A stretch of 11,427 nt of DNA from an uncultured Oscillospiraceae bacterium (GTDB taxonomy: Bacteria > Bacillota > Clostridia > Oscillospirales > Acutalibacteraceae): the NCBI GenBank assembly GCA_900546735.1, contig URDW01000064.1:1-11427 (forward strand), read 5' to 3'. The notes under the pieces were generated by a model. The model did not search any database and was not told the DNA's origin. It saw only the letters and a list, made by a program, of their open reading frames with translations. This document shows, piece by piece, positions 4,573 to 11,427 of the stretch (position 1 is its first letter; each line of letters begins with the position of its first letter). The translations under genes were made by a program, and so were the position numbers.

Positions 4573-6864
4573 ATGCAAAGAATAAAACGCCAAAGCAACC
4601 CTGCACGCATCCGGCTGCATATTGCAGCCGGCCGTGTAAACACAACGTGGTCAAACAAATACGACGTACACTTTTTAGGCGCCGACTTCGGGCAGATCGT
4701 TGACGACGACCTGGTGGTGCACCGGCCGCTGACCGACTGCACCGTGCAGCTTTCTTTTTGCGCTGTGCACCGGCAAAACGGTAAAAAGACAGAAACGGAC
4801 CTGCCCCTGTTCGTTGCCGGCAAATACGGCCCGGCAAAAGGCGGCAAGCCCGCCGTTGTACCCGAACCGGCACAACGGTATGCAGGGTCAGGCGCACCCG
4901 CATGCTTAAACGACCTGCAAGCCATTGCCTGCACCGAAGACACAAAACCCGCCGCCGAAGAATTTGCGCAGGAGCTGGAAGAAATTTTGGGCAAAAAGCT
5001 GCCTGTTGTGCAAAAGGAAGAACAGACGAAAAACGCCGTTTCCTTTTTGCTGGACAAAACGCTCGCGCACCTCGGATACGAAGGGTACACGGCGCGCTGC
5101 GAAAACGGCGCCATTCAGCTTTGTGCCGGCGAAGCGCAGGGGCTGATCTGGGCCGGAAAAACGGCGCTGCAGCTTTTGGCGCAGGGCGCTTTCCCCTGCG
5201 GCGAAATGGAGGACTACCCCCGTTACCCGGTGCGCGGTTTTATGCTGGATGCCGGCCGGCGGCCCTGCTCCATGGAAACGCTTCGCAAAATCGTAAAGTA
5301 TATGGCCTGGTTCAAAATGAACGATTTTCAGGTGCATCTGAACGATAACTATATCTGGCTGGAGGATTATGCCGAAAACGGCGACGACTCCACACTGCAG
5401 GCCTACTCCGCCTTTCGCCTGGAATCCTCGCTGAGGGGTGAAAACGGCGAATCGCCGACGGCAGCGGACTACAGCTATTCAAAAGCAGACTTTCGGGCAT
5501 TTATTGCCTGGGCGAAAACAAAAGGCGTCCGGATCGTGCCGGAAATCGACGTGCCGGCGCACGCACTGGCGTTGGCCGAAGCATTTCCCCAGCACATGGT
5601 GCGCAACCGCACCTCACCGCAGATGGAAAAGCGTCCGCTGACCGACCACCTGGACATCAGCCGGCCGGAAACGATCGATTTTATCAAGCGCCTTTTTGAC
5701 GACTACACCGGCGGTGATGACCCGGTTTTTGCGCCCGATACCGTTATCCATATCGGCGCAGATGAATTTTTGAGCGACTACGGCGCATACCGGCGCTTTG
5801 TGAACGAGATCATTCCATATATCCGCAAAACCAATCCGGTGCGTATGTGGGGCGGCCTGACCTGGATCAAGGACGAGCCCGCTACCCCCATCCGGCAAGA
5901 AGCCATCCAAAACATACAGATGAACCTGTGGTCCAGCGACTGGGCCGACGGGCGCGAGATGTACGAAATGGGGTTTGACCTGATCAACACGATCGATGAC
6001 CACCTGTACATGGTGCCGGACGGCAGCCGAAAACGCGGCGGCTACAAAGACTATTTAAACAAAAAACGTATTTTCCGCCAGTTTGCGCCAAACCGTGTGC
6101 GCATAAAAACAAAAAACGGCGGCAGATACACAGACCTGCCGGCCGGCGAAAAGCGGGTGCTCGGCGCCTGCTTTGCCATTTGGAACGACAACATTGACCG
6201 CCGCGCCAGCGGTCTTACAGAAAGCGATTTGTTTGCCCGCTTTGCCGACGCTGCGGCGCTGCTGGCTGAAAAAACGTGGGGCAGCTGCACCAAACGCCGT
6301 TTTCGCGCTGCAGAGCGCGCGGCAATGGCTGCCGGTGCGCCGCTGCTCAAACCGGCACACATAGATTTCACACTGAATACGGCACAGTGCGAATGCGCCG
6401 GCAACGCAAAACCCGGCGAAACACTGCAGCTGGACGGCGGCTGTGCCTATGCCGCGACCGGGCTGGCATGTGCGCCGCCCGCGGCAGAACTGACCATTGA
6501 CATGCTGCTGCACGAAGCCGGCAAAAATCAAATCCTTCTGGAAGCAGACGCGCCTTACGGCGCCTACGACATTCGGCTGACTGAAAACGGCAAACTCGGC
6601 TTCACCCGCGAAGGCTATCTGTACGAATTCGACTATGCCCCGCCGGTCGGCAAACGCGTACAGCTGTGCATCTGTACAAAACCGCAGCAAACCGTTTTGC
6701 AGGTGGGTCAGCTGCGCAAAAATGCCGCCGGTAAATTTATTTGGAACGGCACCGTTCGCTGCACCGGCATACAAAACGCCACATTTTCCATTCCGTGTGC
6801 ACGCATCGGTTCCGCCGAAAACGCCGTGCACGCCGAGATCTACGCGCTGACACTGCGCAGCTGA
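4573..6864 (+). CDS. Glycoside hydrolase family 20 (beta-hexosaminidase-type) enzyme
   Basis: The 763-residue protein has an N-terminal beta-rich region (1-110), then an alpha/beta GH20b-like domain (about 114-206, ending IWAGKTALQLLAQG). The GH20 barrel starts at YPRYPVRGFMLDAGRR, with FQVHLND, VPEIDVPAHA (322-330) and the catalytic pair D397-E398 in HIGADEF. It continues with MWGGLTW and, near the barrel end, ACFAIWNDN. A C-terminal beta-rich region from about 600 (TLNTAQCECAG...) may be a concanavalin-like or carbohydrate-binding module. GH20 enzymes release N-acetylhexosamine, or lacto-N-biose in one subgroup, by substrate-assisted catalysis. I cannot fix the substrate; the Ala in DVPAHA replaces the usual Gly. 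No signal peptide is visible, so it is probably cytoplasmic. I chose ATG 4573 because AAAGGA lies seven bases upstream, whereas the ATG at 4531 coincides with the predicted transcription start. It is transcribed alone. Confidence 0.93.
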   Translation: MQRIKRQSNPARIRLHIAAGRVNTTWSNKYDVHFLGADFGQIVDDDLVVHRPLTDCTVQLSFCAVHRQNGKKTETDLPLFVAGKYGPAKGGKPAVVPEPAQRYAGSGAPACLNDLQAIACTEDTKPAAEEFAQELEEILGKKLPVVQKEEQTKNAVSFLLDKTLAHLGYEGYTARCENGAIQLCAGEAQGLIWAGKTALQLLAQGAFPCGEMEDYPRYPVRGFMLDAGRRPCSMETLRKIVKYMAWFKMNDFQVHLNDNYIWLEDYAENGDDSTLQAYSAFRLESSLRGENGESPTAADYSYSKADFRAFIAWAKTKGVRIVPEIDVPAHALALAEAFPQHMVRNRTSPQMEKRPLTDHLDISRPETIDFIKRLFDDYTGGDDPVFAPDTVIHIGADEFLSDYGAYRRFVNEIIPYIRKTNPVRMWGGLTWIKDEPATPIRQEAIQNIQMNLWSSDWADGREMYEMGFDLINTIDDHLYMVPDGSRKRGGYKDYLNKKRIFRQFAPNRVRIKTKNGGRYTDLPAGEKRVLGACFAIWNDNIDRRASGLTESDLFARFADAAALLAEKTWGSCTKRRFRAAERAAMAAGAPLLKPAHIDFTLNTAQCECAGNAKPGETLQLDGGCAYAATGLACAPPAAELTIDMLLHEAGKNQILLEADAPYGAYDIRLTENGKLGFTREGYLYEFDYAPPVGKRVQLCICTKPQQTVLQVGQLRKNAAGKFIWNGTVRCTGIQNATFSIPCARIGSAENAVHAEIYALTLRS

Positions 6865-6893
6865 TACCCGTTTTTCCCATAGCATTTTAAGAT

Positions 6894-6940
6894 AAAAACA
6901 GCCGGACGGCATACCAAAAAGTATGCGCCGGCTGTTTTTA
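6894..6940. terminator. Bidirectional terminator between GH20 and ATPase
   Basis: AAAAACAGCCGG at the left pairs with CCGGCTGTTTTT at the right, and inside a small internal loop GCATAC pairs with GTATGC around CAAAAA. A-tracts on the left and T-tracts on the right let it serve both convergent genes. Confidence 0.9.
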
Positions 6941-6962
6941 TATTTTATGAACATATAATAAC

Positions 6963-8849
6963 TTACATTTTTTTTACAAACAGTGCACGCATGGCGTTGA
7001 GTACGGCTAGGATCATCACGCCGACGTCGGCAAAAATGGCCAGCCACATGTTGGCAATACCCAGTGCGCCGAGCACCAGGCAGATCAGTTTTACGCCGAT
7101 CGCAAAAACGATGTTTTCATAGACGATGCCCAGGCACTTGCGTGAGATTTTGATTGCTTTCGGGATCTGCAGCGGATCGTCGTCCATCAGCACCACGTCG
7201 GCCGCCTCGATCGCGGCATCTGAACCCATGGCGCCCATGGCGATGCCGATGTCCGCGCGGCCGAGCACAGGCGCATCATTGATGCCGTCGCCGACAAAAG
7301 CAAGCCTTTCATTTTCGTTCTTTTGCTTAAGCAGTTGTTCCACTTTTTCCACCTTGTCCCCCGGCAGCAGTTCGCTGTAGACCTGGTCCACGCCAAGCTC
7401 GCCGGCCACCTGGTCAGCCACCGCTTTTGCATCGCCCGTGAGCATTACCGTTTTGTGCACGCCGCACTTTTTCAGCGCCTTGAGCGCAGCTTTTGCATTC
7501 GGCTTGATCACGTCGCTGATCACGATGTGACCGGCGTACCGGCCATCGATCGCCATGTGCACAATGGTGCCGGTCTTATGGCACGGAACCGGCGCAACGC
7601 CCAGGCGCTTCATCAGCTTGTCATTGCCCGCGGCCACCTGCACGCCGTCGACCATGGCGATCACGCCGCCTCCGCTGATCTCCTGCACATCTGCCACACG
7701 GCTGCGGTCGATCTCTTTTCCGAAAGCGCGCTGCAGGCTTTTGCTGATCGGATGGGAGGAAGCGCTCTCTGCCAAAGCGGCATATTCGAGCAGCTTTTCC
7801 TTGGCCAATTCGTTATGGTGCACGGCGTTCACCGCAAAAACGCCCTTGGTAAGCGTGCCGGTTTTGTCAAACACAACGACCTTGGTCTTGGAGAGTGTTT
7901 CCAGATAATTGGAACCCTTGACCAGCACGCCGGCCCGGCTGGCGCCGCCGATGCCGGCGAAGAACGACAGCGGAATACTGATGACGAGCGCGCACGGGCA
8001 GCTGATGACCAGAAACGTCAGCGCGCGGTAGACCCACTGGTCCCACTGCCCCGACGCATCCAAAAACAGCATGCGCACAAGCGGCGGCAAAACAGCCAGT
8101 GCCAGCGCGGCAATGCAGACGACCGGCGTATAAACGCGCGCAAACTTAGAGATAAAGTCTTCCGATTTCGATTTGCGCGAGCTTGCATTTTCCACCAAAT
8201 CGAGAATTTTGGAAACGGTCGATTCGCCAAACGCCTTGGTCGTTTTGATTTTCAGCACACCGGTCATGTTGATACAGCCGCTGACGACTTCGTCCCCGGG
8301 CGCCGCATCGCGCAGCAGGCTTTCGCCGGTCAGGGCGCTGGTGTTGAGCGCCGACGTACCTGAAACCACAACGCCGTCGATCGGCACCTTTTCACCGGGC
8401 CGCACCACGATAATACTGCCGATCCCCACCTCGTCCGGGTCCACTTTCTGAAGCTGGCCGTCCGTTTCTATGTTGGCGTAGTCGGGGCGGATGTCCATCA
8501 GTTCGCTGATGTTGCGGCGGCTTTTGCCCACGGCGTAGCCCTGGAACCATTCGCCCACCTGGTAAAACAGCATAACGGCAATGGCCTCGGTATAATCGCC
8601 GCTCTTTTCATAGACCGCCAGCGCAAACGCGCCGGCGGTGGCCACGGCCATCAAAAAATTTTCGTCAAAGATCTGCCGGTTTTTGATGCCCTTCGCCGCT
8701 TTCAGCAGAATATCATACCCGATGACAAGATAGACCGCAAAATACAGCACAAACCGCAATACGCCTTCCGCCGGTATAAAATGCAGCACGATCAGCAGCA
8801 CGGCCGCCGCAAAAATGCGCGCCAGCATGATTTTTTGTTTTTTACGCAT
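6963..8849 (-). CDS. P1B-type heavy-metal ATPase (Zn/Cd/Pb exporter type)
   Basis: This 628-residue membrane protein exports a divalent metal ion from the cytoplasm using ATP. P-type motifs appear in order: TGES (174-177, actuator), CPC in SCPCALVIS (284-286, metal site in a membrane helix), DKTGT (phosphorylated D328), SSHP (H366-P367, the P1B marker) and GDGINDAP (520-527). The last two helices contain K587 and ADVG (D608), in GVKLICLVLGALGIANMWLA and FADVGVM. That lysine and aspartate mark the Zn/Cd/Pb class (CadA/ZntA-like), not the copper class. Two N-terminal membrane pairs are present, but the usual N-terminal HMA domain is absent; it is encoded separately just upstream. I chose ATG 8849 because AAGGGGG precedes it by about eight bases; a GTG at 8870 has no ribosome site. 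It is the second gene of the operon, 29 bases after the HMA stop codon. Confidence 0.95.
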   Translation of the reverse strand: MRKKQKIMLARIFAAAVLLIVLHFIPAEGVLRFVLYFAVYLVIGYDILLKAAKGIKNRQIFDENFLMAVATAGAFALAVYEKSGDYTEAIAVMLFYQVGEWFQGYAVGKSRRNISELMDIRPDYANIETDGQLQKVDPDEVGIGSIIVVRPGEKVPIDGVVVSGTSALNTSALTGESLLRDAAPGDEVVSGCINMTGVLKIKTTKAFGESTVSKILDLVENASSRKSKSEDFISKFARVYTPVVCIAALALAVLPPLVRMLFLDASGQWDQWVYRALTFLVISCPCALVISIPLSFFAGIGGASRAGVLVKGSNYLETLSKTKVVVFDKTGTLTKGVFAVNAVHHNELAKEKLLEYAALAESASSHPISKSLQRAFGKEIDRSRVADVQEISGGGVIAMVDGVQVAAGNDKLMKRLGVAPVPCHKTGTIVHMAIDGRYAGHIVISDVIKPNAKAALKALKKCGVHKTVMLTGDAKAVADQVAGELGVDQVYSELLPGDKVEKVEQLLKQKNENERLAFVGDGINDAPVLGRADIGIAMGAMGSDAAIEAADVVLMDDDPLQIPKAIKISRKCLGIVYENIVFAIGVKLICLVLGALGIANMWLAIFADVGVMILAVLNAMRALFVKKM

Positions 8850-8878
8850 AAGTCTTGCCCCCTTACACACAAATACGC

Positions 8879-9097
8879 TTACAGGTAGATTTCGCAGTCA
8901 TCCTCGACCCTTTTGCAGTTATTACGCACCTGCTGCATAACAGCTTTCACATCCTGCCCCTCGTCAAATTCCACATTCATTTTGAGTGTCATGAAATTGA
9001 CGACCGCATCTTTCACACCGGGCGTGCGCCGGGCGGCCTCTTCCATTTTGTTGGCACAGTTTGCGCAGTCCACATCGATCTTATACGTTTTTTTCAT
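8879..9097 (-). CDS. Free-standing HMA heavy-metal-binding protein
   Basis: The 72-residue protein is a single heavy-metal-associated domain of ferredoxin-like fold. The metal motif is C11-x2-C14 in IDVDCANCANKMEE. It is followed by TPGVKDAVVNFMTLKMNVEF, the usual second helix and strands, and a Cys near the end (DDCEIYL). It probably hands metal to the ATPase encoded next, standing in for that protein's missing N-terminal domain. The start is ATG 9097, preceded by AAAGGTG with six bases spacing. A GTG at 9115 has no ribosome site of its own. The bases before the start hold a tandem AAAGGTGTT duplication, so two near-equal ribosome-like sites exist. It is the first gene of the operon, with a strong promoter. 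Copper chaperones share this fold; the Zn/Cd assignment rests on the partner ATPase. Confidence 0.9.
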   Translation of the reverse strand: MKKTYKIDVDCANCANKMEEAARRTPGVKDAVVNFMTLKMNVEFDEGQDVKAVMQQVRNNCKRVEDDCEIYL

Positions 9098-9135
9098 TTT
9101 TAACACCTTTAACACCTTTCGTAAAATTTAATCAA

Positions 9136-9167
9136 ATGAACAATTAAACATTTGCTTATTTGTTCAT
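9136..9167. promoter_or_regulatory. Candidate metal-responsive operator
   Basis: ATGAACAA (9136-9143) and TTGTTCAT (9160-9167) are a perfect inverted repeat with a 16-base AT-rich spacer, directly downstream of the -10 box and across the expected transcription start. TGAACA/TGTTCA half sites in this setting resemble operators of ArsR/SmtB-family metal repressors (SmtB, CzrA), which would keep the pump silent without metal. No such repressor gene is in the window. The spacing is longer than in the best-known sites, so the assignment is inference. Confidence 0.5.
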
Positions 9168-9171
9168 GTAT

Positions 9172-9200
9172 ATAATACTCCGGTGCCGTACAAAAGTCAA
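9172..9200 (-). promoter_or_regulatory. Promoter of HMA-ATPase operon
   Basis: Read on the minus strand, TTGACT (9200-9195), a 17-base spacer and TATTAT (9177-9172) form a strong sigma-A type promoter about 75 bases upstream of the HMA start codon. Confidence 0.85.
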
Positions 9201-9222
9201 CCTGTTTTTTTAATTTTTTTAA

Positions 9223-9262
9223 AACAGCAATACCCGGCAAAAAAACGCCGGGTATTGCTGTT
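9223..9262 (-). terminator. Terminator after rubrerythrin gene
   Basis: AACAGCAATACCCGGC (9223-9238) is perfectly complementary to 9247-9262, a 16-bp stem with an eight-base A-rich loop. On the minus strand it is followed by TTTT and an A/T-rich tract. It sits about 50 bases past the rubrerythrin stop, between that gene and the metal operon promoter, insulating them. Confidence 0.85.
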
Positions 9263-9314
9263 CAATACTTATTTTATTCAACTGTAATAAACACTGCTGA
9301 ATAAAAAAAACAAA

Positions 9315-9851
9315 TCAATAGTTATCTGCGCGCAGTTCAAAATAGCTTTGCGCATACGAGCAAACCGGGCACACGAGCGGCGCCTGCTTGCCCACCACGA
9401 TATGGCCGCAGTTACGGCAGATCCATACCGCCTCACCATCTTTTGAAAACACGAGTGAATCGTTCACGTTTTGCAGCAGCTTTTTAAAGCGTTCCTCATG
9501 TTCCTTTTCGATTTTTGCCACCATCTCAAACCGGGCGGCAATGTCATCAAAGCCCTCCTGCCTGGCTGTTTCGGCAAAAGCCGGGTACATGTCGCTCCAT
9601 TCGTAATGCTCGCCCTCGGCCGCCGTGCTGAGATTATCTTTTGTTTCACCGATGCCGCCGTCCAAAAGCTTGAACCAGATCTCGGCGTGGGCTTTTTCGT
9701 TGTCGGCCGTGCGTTCAAACAGCTCGCCGATCTGTTCATACCCGTCCTGCCTGGCTTTTGCAGCAAAATAGGTGTACTTGTTTCGGGCCTGGCTCTCGCC
9801 GGCAAAGGCCGCCATCAGGTTGGCCTGGGTCTTGGAGCCCTGCAATTCCAT
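9315..9851 (-). CDS. rbr: Rubrerythrin
   Basis: This 178-residue protein is a classical rubrerythrin, a cytoplasmic di-iron peroxidase that reduces hydrogen peroxide in anaerobes. The four-helix domain carries the iron ligands: E19 in FAGESQARNKY, E52-x2-H55 in DNEKAHAEIW, E94 in AFAETARQEG, and E115-x2-H118 in KIEKEHEERF. The C-terminal rubredoxin-like domain has C145-x2-C148 (ICRNCG) and C161-x2-C164 (VCPVCS), which bind the electron-transfer iron. Length and domain order are those of the typical form, not the reversed form. The ATG is preceded by AGGTGA. It is divergent from a flavoprotein gene with an 87-base shared control region, and both probably respond to oxidative stress. Confidence 0.97.
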   Translation of the reverse strand: MELQGSKTQANLMAAFAGESQARNKYTYFAAKARQDGYEQIGELFERTADNEKAHAEIWFKLLDGGIGETKDNLSTAAEGEHYEWSDMYPAFAETARQEGFDDIAARFEMVAKIEKEHEERFKKLLQNVNDSLVFSKDGEAVWICRNCGHIVVGKQAPLVCPVCSYAQSYFELRADNY

Positions 9852-9895
9852 AAAATCACCTCAAAATCATTTGTTGATTTTATTGTTGCCCGTGC

Positions 9896-9909
9896 TATAA
9901 TAAATTATA
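9896..9909. promoter_or_regulatory. TATAAT-AA-ATTATA element, overlapping divergent -10 boxes
   Basis: TATAAT (9896-9901) and ATTATA (9904-9909) form a 6-2-6 inverted repeat in the middle of the rubrerythrin/flavoprotein divergent region. TATAAT on the plus strand has TTGATT (9874-9879) 16 bases upstream, a plausible promoter for the flavoprotein. Its mirror on the minus strand could be the rubrerythrin -10 box, though I see no good -35. The element also resembles a PerR box (TTATAAT-N-ATTATAA), but its spacer is one base too long. Confidence 0.5.
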
Positions 9910-9938
9910 CAGAAATTTACAGATAAGGAAGGATCTAT

Positions 9939-10475
9939 ATGAAAATTACTGCTGTGCTCGGCAGCAGCCGCGCCGGTTCCGTTTCCAAAAAAATTGCGCA
10001 AGCATTTTTGCAGGCCGCCGAAGATGCGGGCCACGAAGTGACGGTTTTTGATGCGGAAGCCATGCACTTAAAAGGCTGCACCGGCTGCAAGTCGTGCCGC
10101 CAAAACGGCACGCTGTGCGTAATTCAGGACGATATGCAAAAATACTACCGGTCGCTGGAAACGGCCGACGTGCTTTTGCTGAGCGCACCGAACTACTACG
10201 GCAATATCTGCGGGCCGATGATCACATTTATGAACCGCCACTACTGCTTAAAAGACCAGGAAGGCCGCTCCAAAATAAAAGAAGGCATCCGTTTGTTTGC
10301 CGTTTTTGCGCAGGGCGCACCCGAAAATTACCCGAAATACAAAGGCACCTACAACTGGTACCTGAACGTATTTGAAAAACTAGGCTTTCAAAAAGAGGCT
10401 GTGATCAACGCCGGCGGCAACAGCGATGTTGCATCGCTTTGCCGGCAGGCGCAGGCGCTTGCAAAATCTCTTTAA
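9939..10475 (+). CDS. Flavodoxin-fold NAD(P)H-dependent oxidoreductase with compact Cys motif
   Basis: The 178-residue protein is a flavodoxin-like FMN protein of the NADPH-dependent FMN reductase / iron-sulfur flavoprotein group. The FMN phosphate loop is at 7-15 (LGSSRAGSV), a flavin-side motif is at SAPNYYGNICGP, and VFAQGAPENYPKY follows strand four. A compact cysteine motif, C47-x2-C50-x2-C53-x6-C60 (CTGCKSCRQNGTLC), fits the spacing known for [4Fe-4S]-binding archaeal and clostridial Isf flavoproteins; whether a cluster is assembled here is inference. It probably passes electrons from NAD(P)H or ferredoxin to an acceptor. Divergent pairing with rubrerythrin suggests a part in peroxide defence. 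The start ATG has AAGGAAGG at good spacing, and a strong terminator follows the stop. Confidence 0.88.
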   Translation: MKITAVLGSSRAGSVSKKIAQAFLQAAEDAGHEVTVFDAEAMHLKGCTGCKSCRQNGTLCVIQDDMQKYYRSLETADVLLLSAPNYYGNICGPMITFMNRHYCLKDQEGRSKIKEGIRLFAVFAQGAPENYPKYKGTYNWYLNVFEKLGFQKEAVINAGGNSDVASLCRQAQALAKSL

Positions 10476-10488
10476 AAATCCATAAAAG

Positions 10489-10517
10489 AACGGCTGCCAG
10501 ATGGCAGCCGTTTTTTC
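10489..10517. terminator. Terminator after flavoprotein gene
   Basis: AACGGCTGCC (10489-10498) and GGCAGCCGTT (10503-10512) form a perfect 10-bp stem around AGAT, followed by TTTT and CC on the plus strand. On the minus strand TTCTTTTA follows the stem, so it may also end the small peptide gene whose stop codon is at 10559. Confidence 0.92.
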
Positions 10518-10558
10518 CTTGCGGGGCTTGCGCATTGTTAGACAAGGCTATGTCTTAC

Positions 10559-10693
10559 TCAGCAGCCGCAGCCGTTATCGCAGCCGTTGCCGTTGCCCGA
10601 GAAGCCCGTGCCGCCGGCAAGCAGAAGGATGATGATCAGGATCACGATCCAGGAGCAGCTATTGCCGCAGTTGAGATTACAACCACATCCCAT
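10559..10693 (-). CDS. Cys/Gly-rich single-span small protein (44 aa)
   Basis: An ATG at 10693 on the minus strand is preceded by a near-perfect ribosome site, AAAGGAGG, about eight bases upstream. The 44-residue product reads in three parts. The first is a Cys-rich head (MGCGCNLNCGNSCSW, four Cys). Next comes a hydrophobic segment (IVILIIILLLAGG, about residues 16-28), long enough for a short membrane span. A Gly/Asn/Cys-rich tail follows (FSGNGNGCDNGCGC, three Cys). Small proteins of this type are common in Clostridia and some carry names such as chorion-class high-cysteine protein, or recall YjcZ-type spore-associated peptides. I name these only as resemblances. Its role is unknown; metal binding or an envelope/spore-layer part are possibilities. 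It is convergent with the flavoprotein gene and divergent from gltX. Confidence 0.8.
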   Translation of the reverse strand: MGCGCNLNCGNSCSWIVILIIILLLAGGTGFSGNGNGCDNGCGC

Positions 10694-10825
10694 GAACGAT
10701 AACCTCCTTTCCACATTTCTGTTTCATCCTATGTAAAACCAAAATGTTTGTGCATGAAAGCGGCGTTTATTCAAAAGCGACAAAGAAAAATGCGCCCGGC
10801 AGCGCAATCTTTCAAAATTATGCTA

Positions 10826-10854
10826 TTGTATATTTTAAGTAAATATGAGATAAT
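10826..10854 (+). promoter_or_regulatory. Promoter of gltX
   Basis: TTGTAT (10826-10831), 17 bases and GATAAT (10849-10854) lie about 50 bases upstream of the gltX start codon. The leader is short and I see no T-box structure. The rest of the region between 10694 and 10826 shows nothing I can support. Confidence 0.65.
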
Positions 10855-10904
10855 AAGGAATATTACTGCGCTGCAGAACAACTGAAACAAAAGAAGGTGT
10901 CCTA

Positions 10905-11427
10905 ATGCAGGATCTTGAAAAACTTGCCGAGCTGCTGTTTCCGGCAATCGACAAAACGCCCGAATATTATGAATCGCTCTACCCGCCGCGCGAACTGCCG
11001 CAGGGCGCGGTCGTGACCCGTTTTTCACCGTCGCCCACCGGCTATCTGCACTTCGGCGGCCTTTACGCTGCATCGGCCGAAAAAATGGCGGCCAAAACGA
11101 CCGGCGGCGTCTTCTTTCTTCGCATAGAGGACACCGACAAAAAACGCGAAGTGGAAAACGGCATTGCTTCCATCACAAGCGGCCTGCGCTACTTTGGCAT
11201 CACCCCTGACGAGGGCGTGACCGGCCCCGACACACAAACCGGCAACTACGGCCCCTATGTGCAGAGCCAGCGCGCCGAGATCTACCAGACCTTTGCCAAA
11301 GACCTGGTCAAAAAAGGCCTTGCCTACCCCTGCTTCTGCACGCCGGAAGATTTGGAAGAGATGCGCCAAAAGCAGGAAAATGAAGACATTAAGGGCTACT
11401 ACGGCCCCTATGCCAAATGCCGCAGCC
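10905..11427 (+). CDS. gltX: Glutamyl-tRNA synthetase, 3'-truncated
   Basis: The 174 codons visible are the N-terminal part of a class I glutamyl-tRNA synthetase, which charges tRNA-Glu with glutamate. RFSPSPTGYLHFGGLYAA (39-56) contains the HIGH-type ATP-binding motif as HFGG (H49-G52). FLRIEDTDKKR is the conserved glutamate/ATP-site block, and YVQSQRAEIY and AYPCFCTPEDLEEMR follow as expected. About 35 residues precede the catalytic motif (KTPEYYESLYPPRELPQGA), an extension typical of many Clostridia GltX proteins. The ATG at 10905 has AAGGTG about six bases upstream. The gene runs off the window edge at codon 175, so the KMSK loop and anticodon-binding domain are not visible. Glutamine versus glutamate specificity is taken from the sequence pattern. 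Confidence 0.96.
   Translation, partial: MQDLEKLAELLFPAIDKTPEYYESLYPPRELPQGAVVTRFSPSPTGYLHFGGLYAASAEKMAAKTTGGVFFLRIEDTDKKREVENGIASITSGLRYFGITPDEGVTGPDTQTGNYGPYVQSQRAEIYQTFAKDLVKKGLAYPCFCTPEDLEEMRQKQENEDIKGYYGPYAKCRS

Noticed and set aside
4446..5114. Long minus-strand open frame of 222 codons opposite the GH20 gene
   Set aside because: It lies over the GH20 promoter and N-terminal coding region, has no ribosome site and a low-complexity Ser/Cys/Arg composition; it is a shadow of the GC-rich codons.
6055..7047. Minus-strand frame of 330 codons across the end of GH20
   Set aside because: It crosses a clear bidirectional terminator and overlaps both GH20 and the ATPase gene; its composition is typical of an antisense shadow.
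7323..8363. Plus-strand frame of 346 codons opposite the ATPase
   Set aside because: It is rich in His, Arg and Ala with no family motif and lies wholly inside a gene with all P-type ATPase signatures.
10855..10904. T-box or riboswitch in the gltX leader
   Set aside because: The leader after the predicted promoter is about 50 bases, too short for a T-box, and no specifier stem or terminator is visible.

Overview
This window looks like part of a genome from an anaerobic, moderately GC-rich Clostridia-type Firmicute (Oscillospiraceae/Ruminococcaceae-like is my best guess). The reasons are strong AGGAGG-type ribosome binding sites, a rubrerythrin, a DUF1848 protein, a tiny Cys/Gly-rich membrane peptide, and a glutamyl-tRNA synthetase with an N-terminal extension. 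The first 33 bases are not biological: they match the Illumina Nextera read-1 transposase adapter. This is therefore a contig end, and the reading frame that appears to start inside the adapter (MYKRQ...) is an artefact.

Bases 34-780 are clearly AT-rich compared with the rest. They carry the 3' end of a double-stranded-RNA-binding protein gene, with the end of one dsRBD followed by a complete second one. A 56-codon, very acidic ORF overlaps its stop codon, and short repeats, hairpins and a strong terminator follow. This looks like the end of a mobile or accessory element, or possibly a chimeric join.

Bases 786-6940 form a GC-richer block. A minus-strand pair encodes an XRE-type regulator and a GH18 glycosidase. 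Then come three plus-strand units: a DUF1848 protein with a C-terminal radical-SAM-like cysteine cluster, an HD-domain hydrolase, and a large GH20 hexosaminidase-type enzyme. Neither glycosidase shows an export signal, so both may act on imported amino-sugar oligosaccharides. The promoters of the XRE/GH18, DUF1848, HD and GH20 units share a recognisable extended motif around TTGCAA, very close between the DUF1848 and HD genes.

Bases 6960-9200 hold a minus-strand metal export operon: a free-standing HMA (CxxC) metallochaperone, then a Zn/Cd-type P1B ATPase without its own N-terminal HMA domain. A strong promoter has an inverted repeat placed like a metal-repressor operator.

Bases 9220-10520 hold a divergent redox pair: rubrerythrin (minus) and a flavodoxin-fold protein with a compact cysteine motif (plus), with a TATAAT/ATTATA inverted repeat between them. 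After them come a 44-aa Cys/Gly-rich single-span peptide gene on the minus strand and the 5' part of gltX, which runs off the right edge. I see no tRNA, rRNA, CRISPR array, insertion sequence or recognisable defence system.
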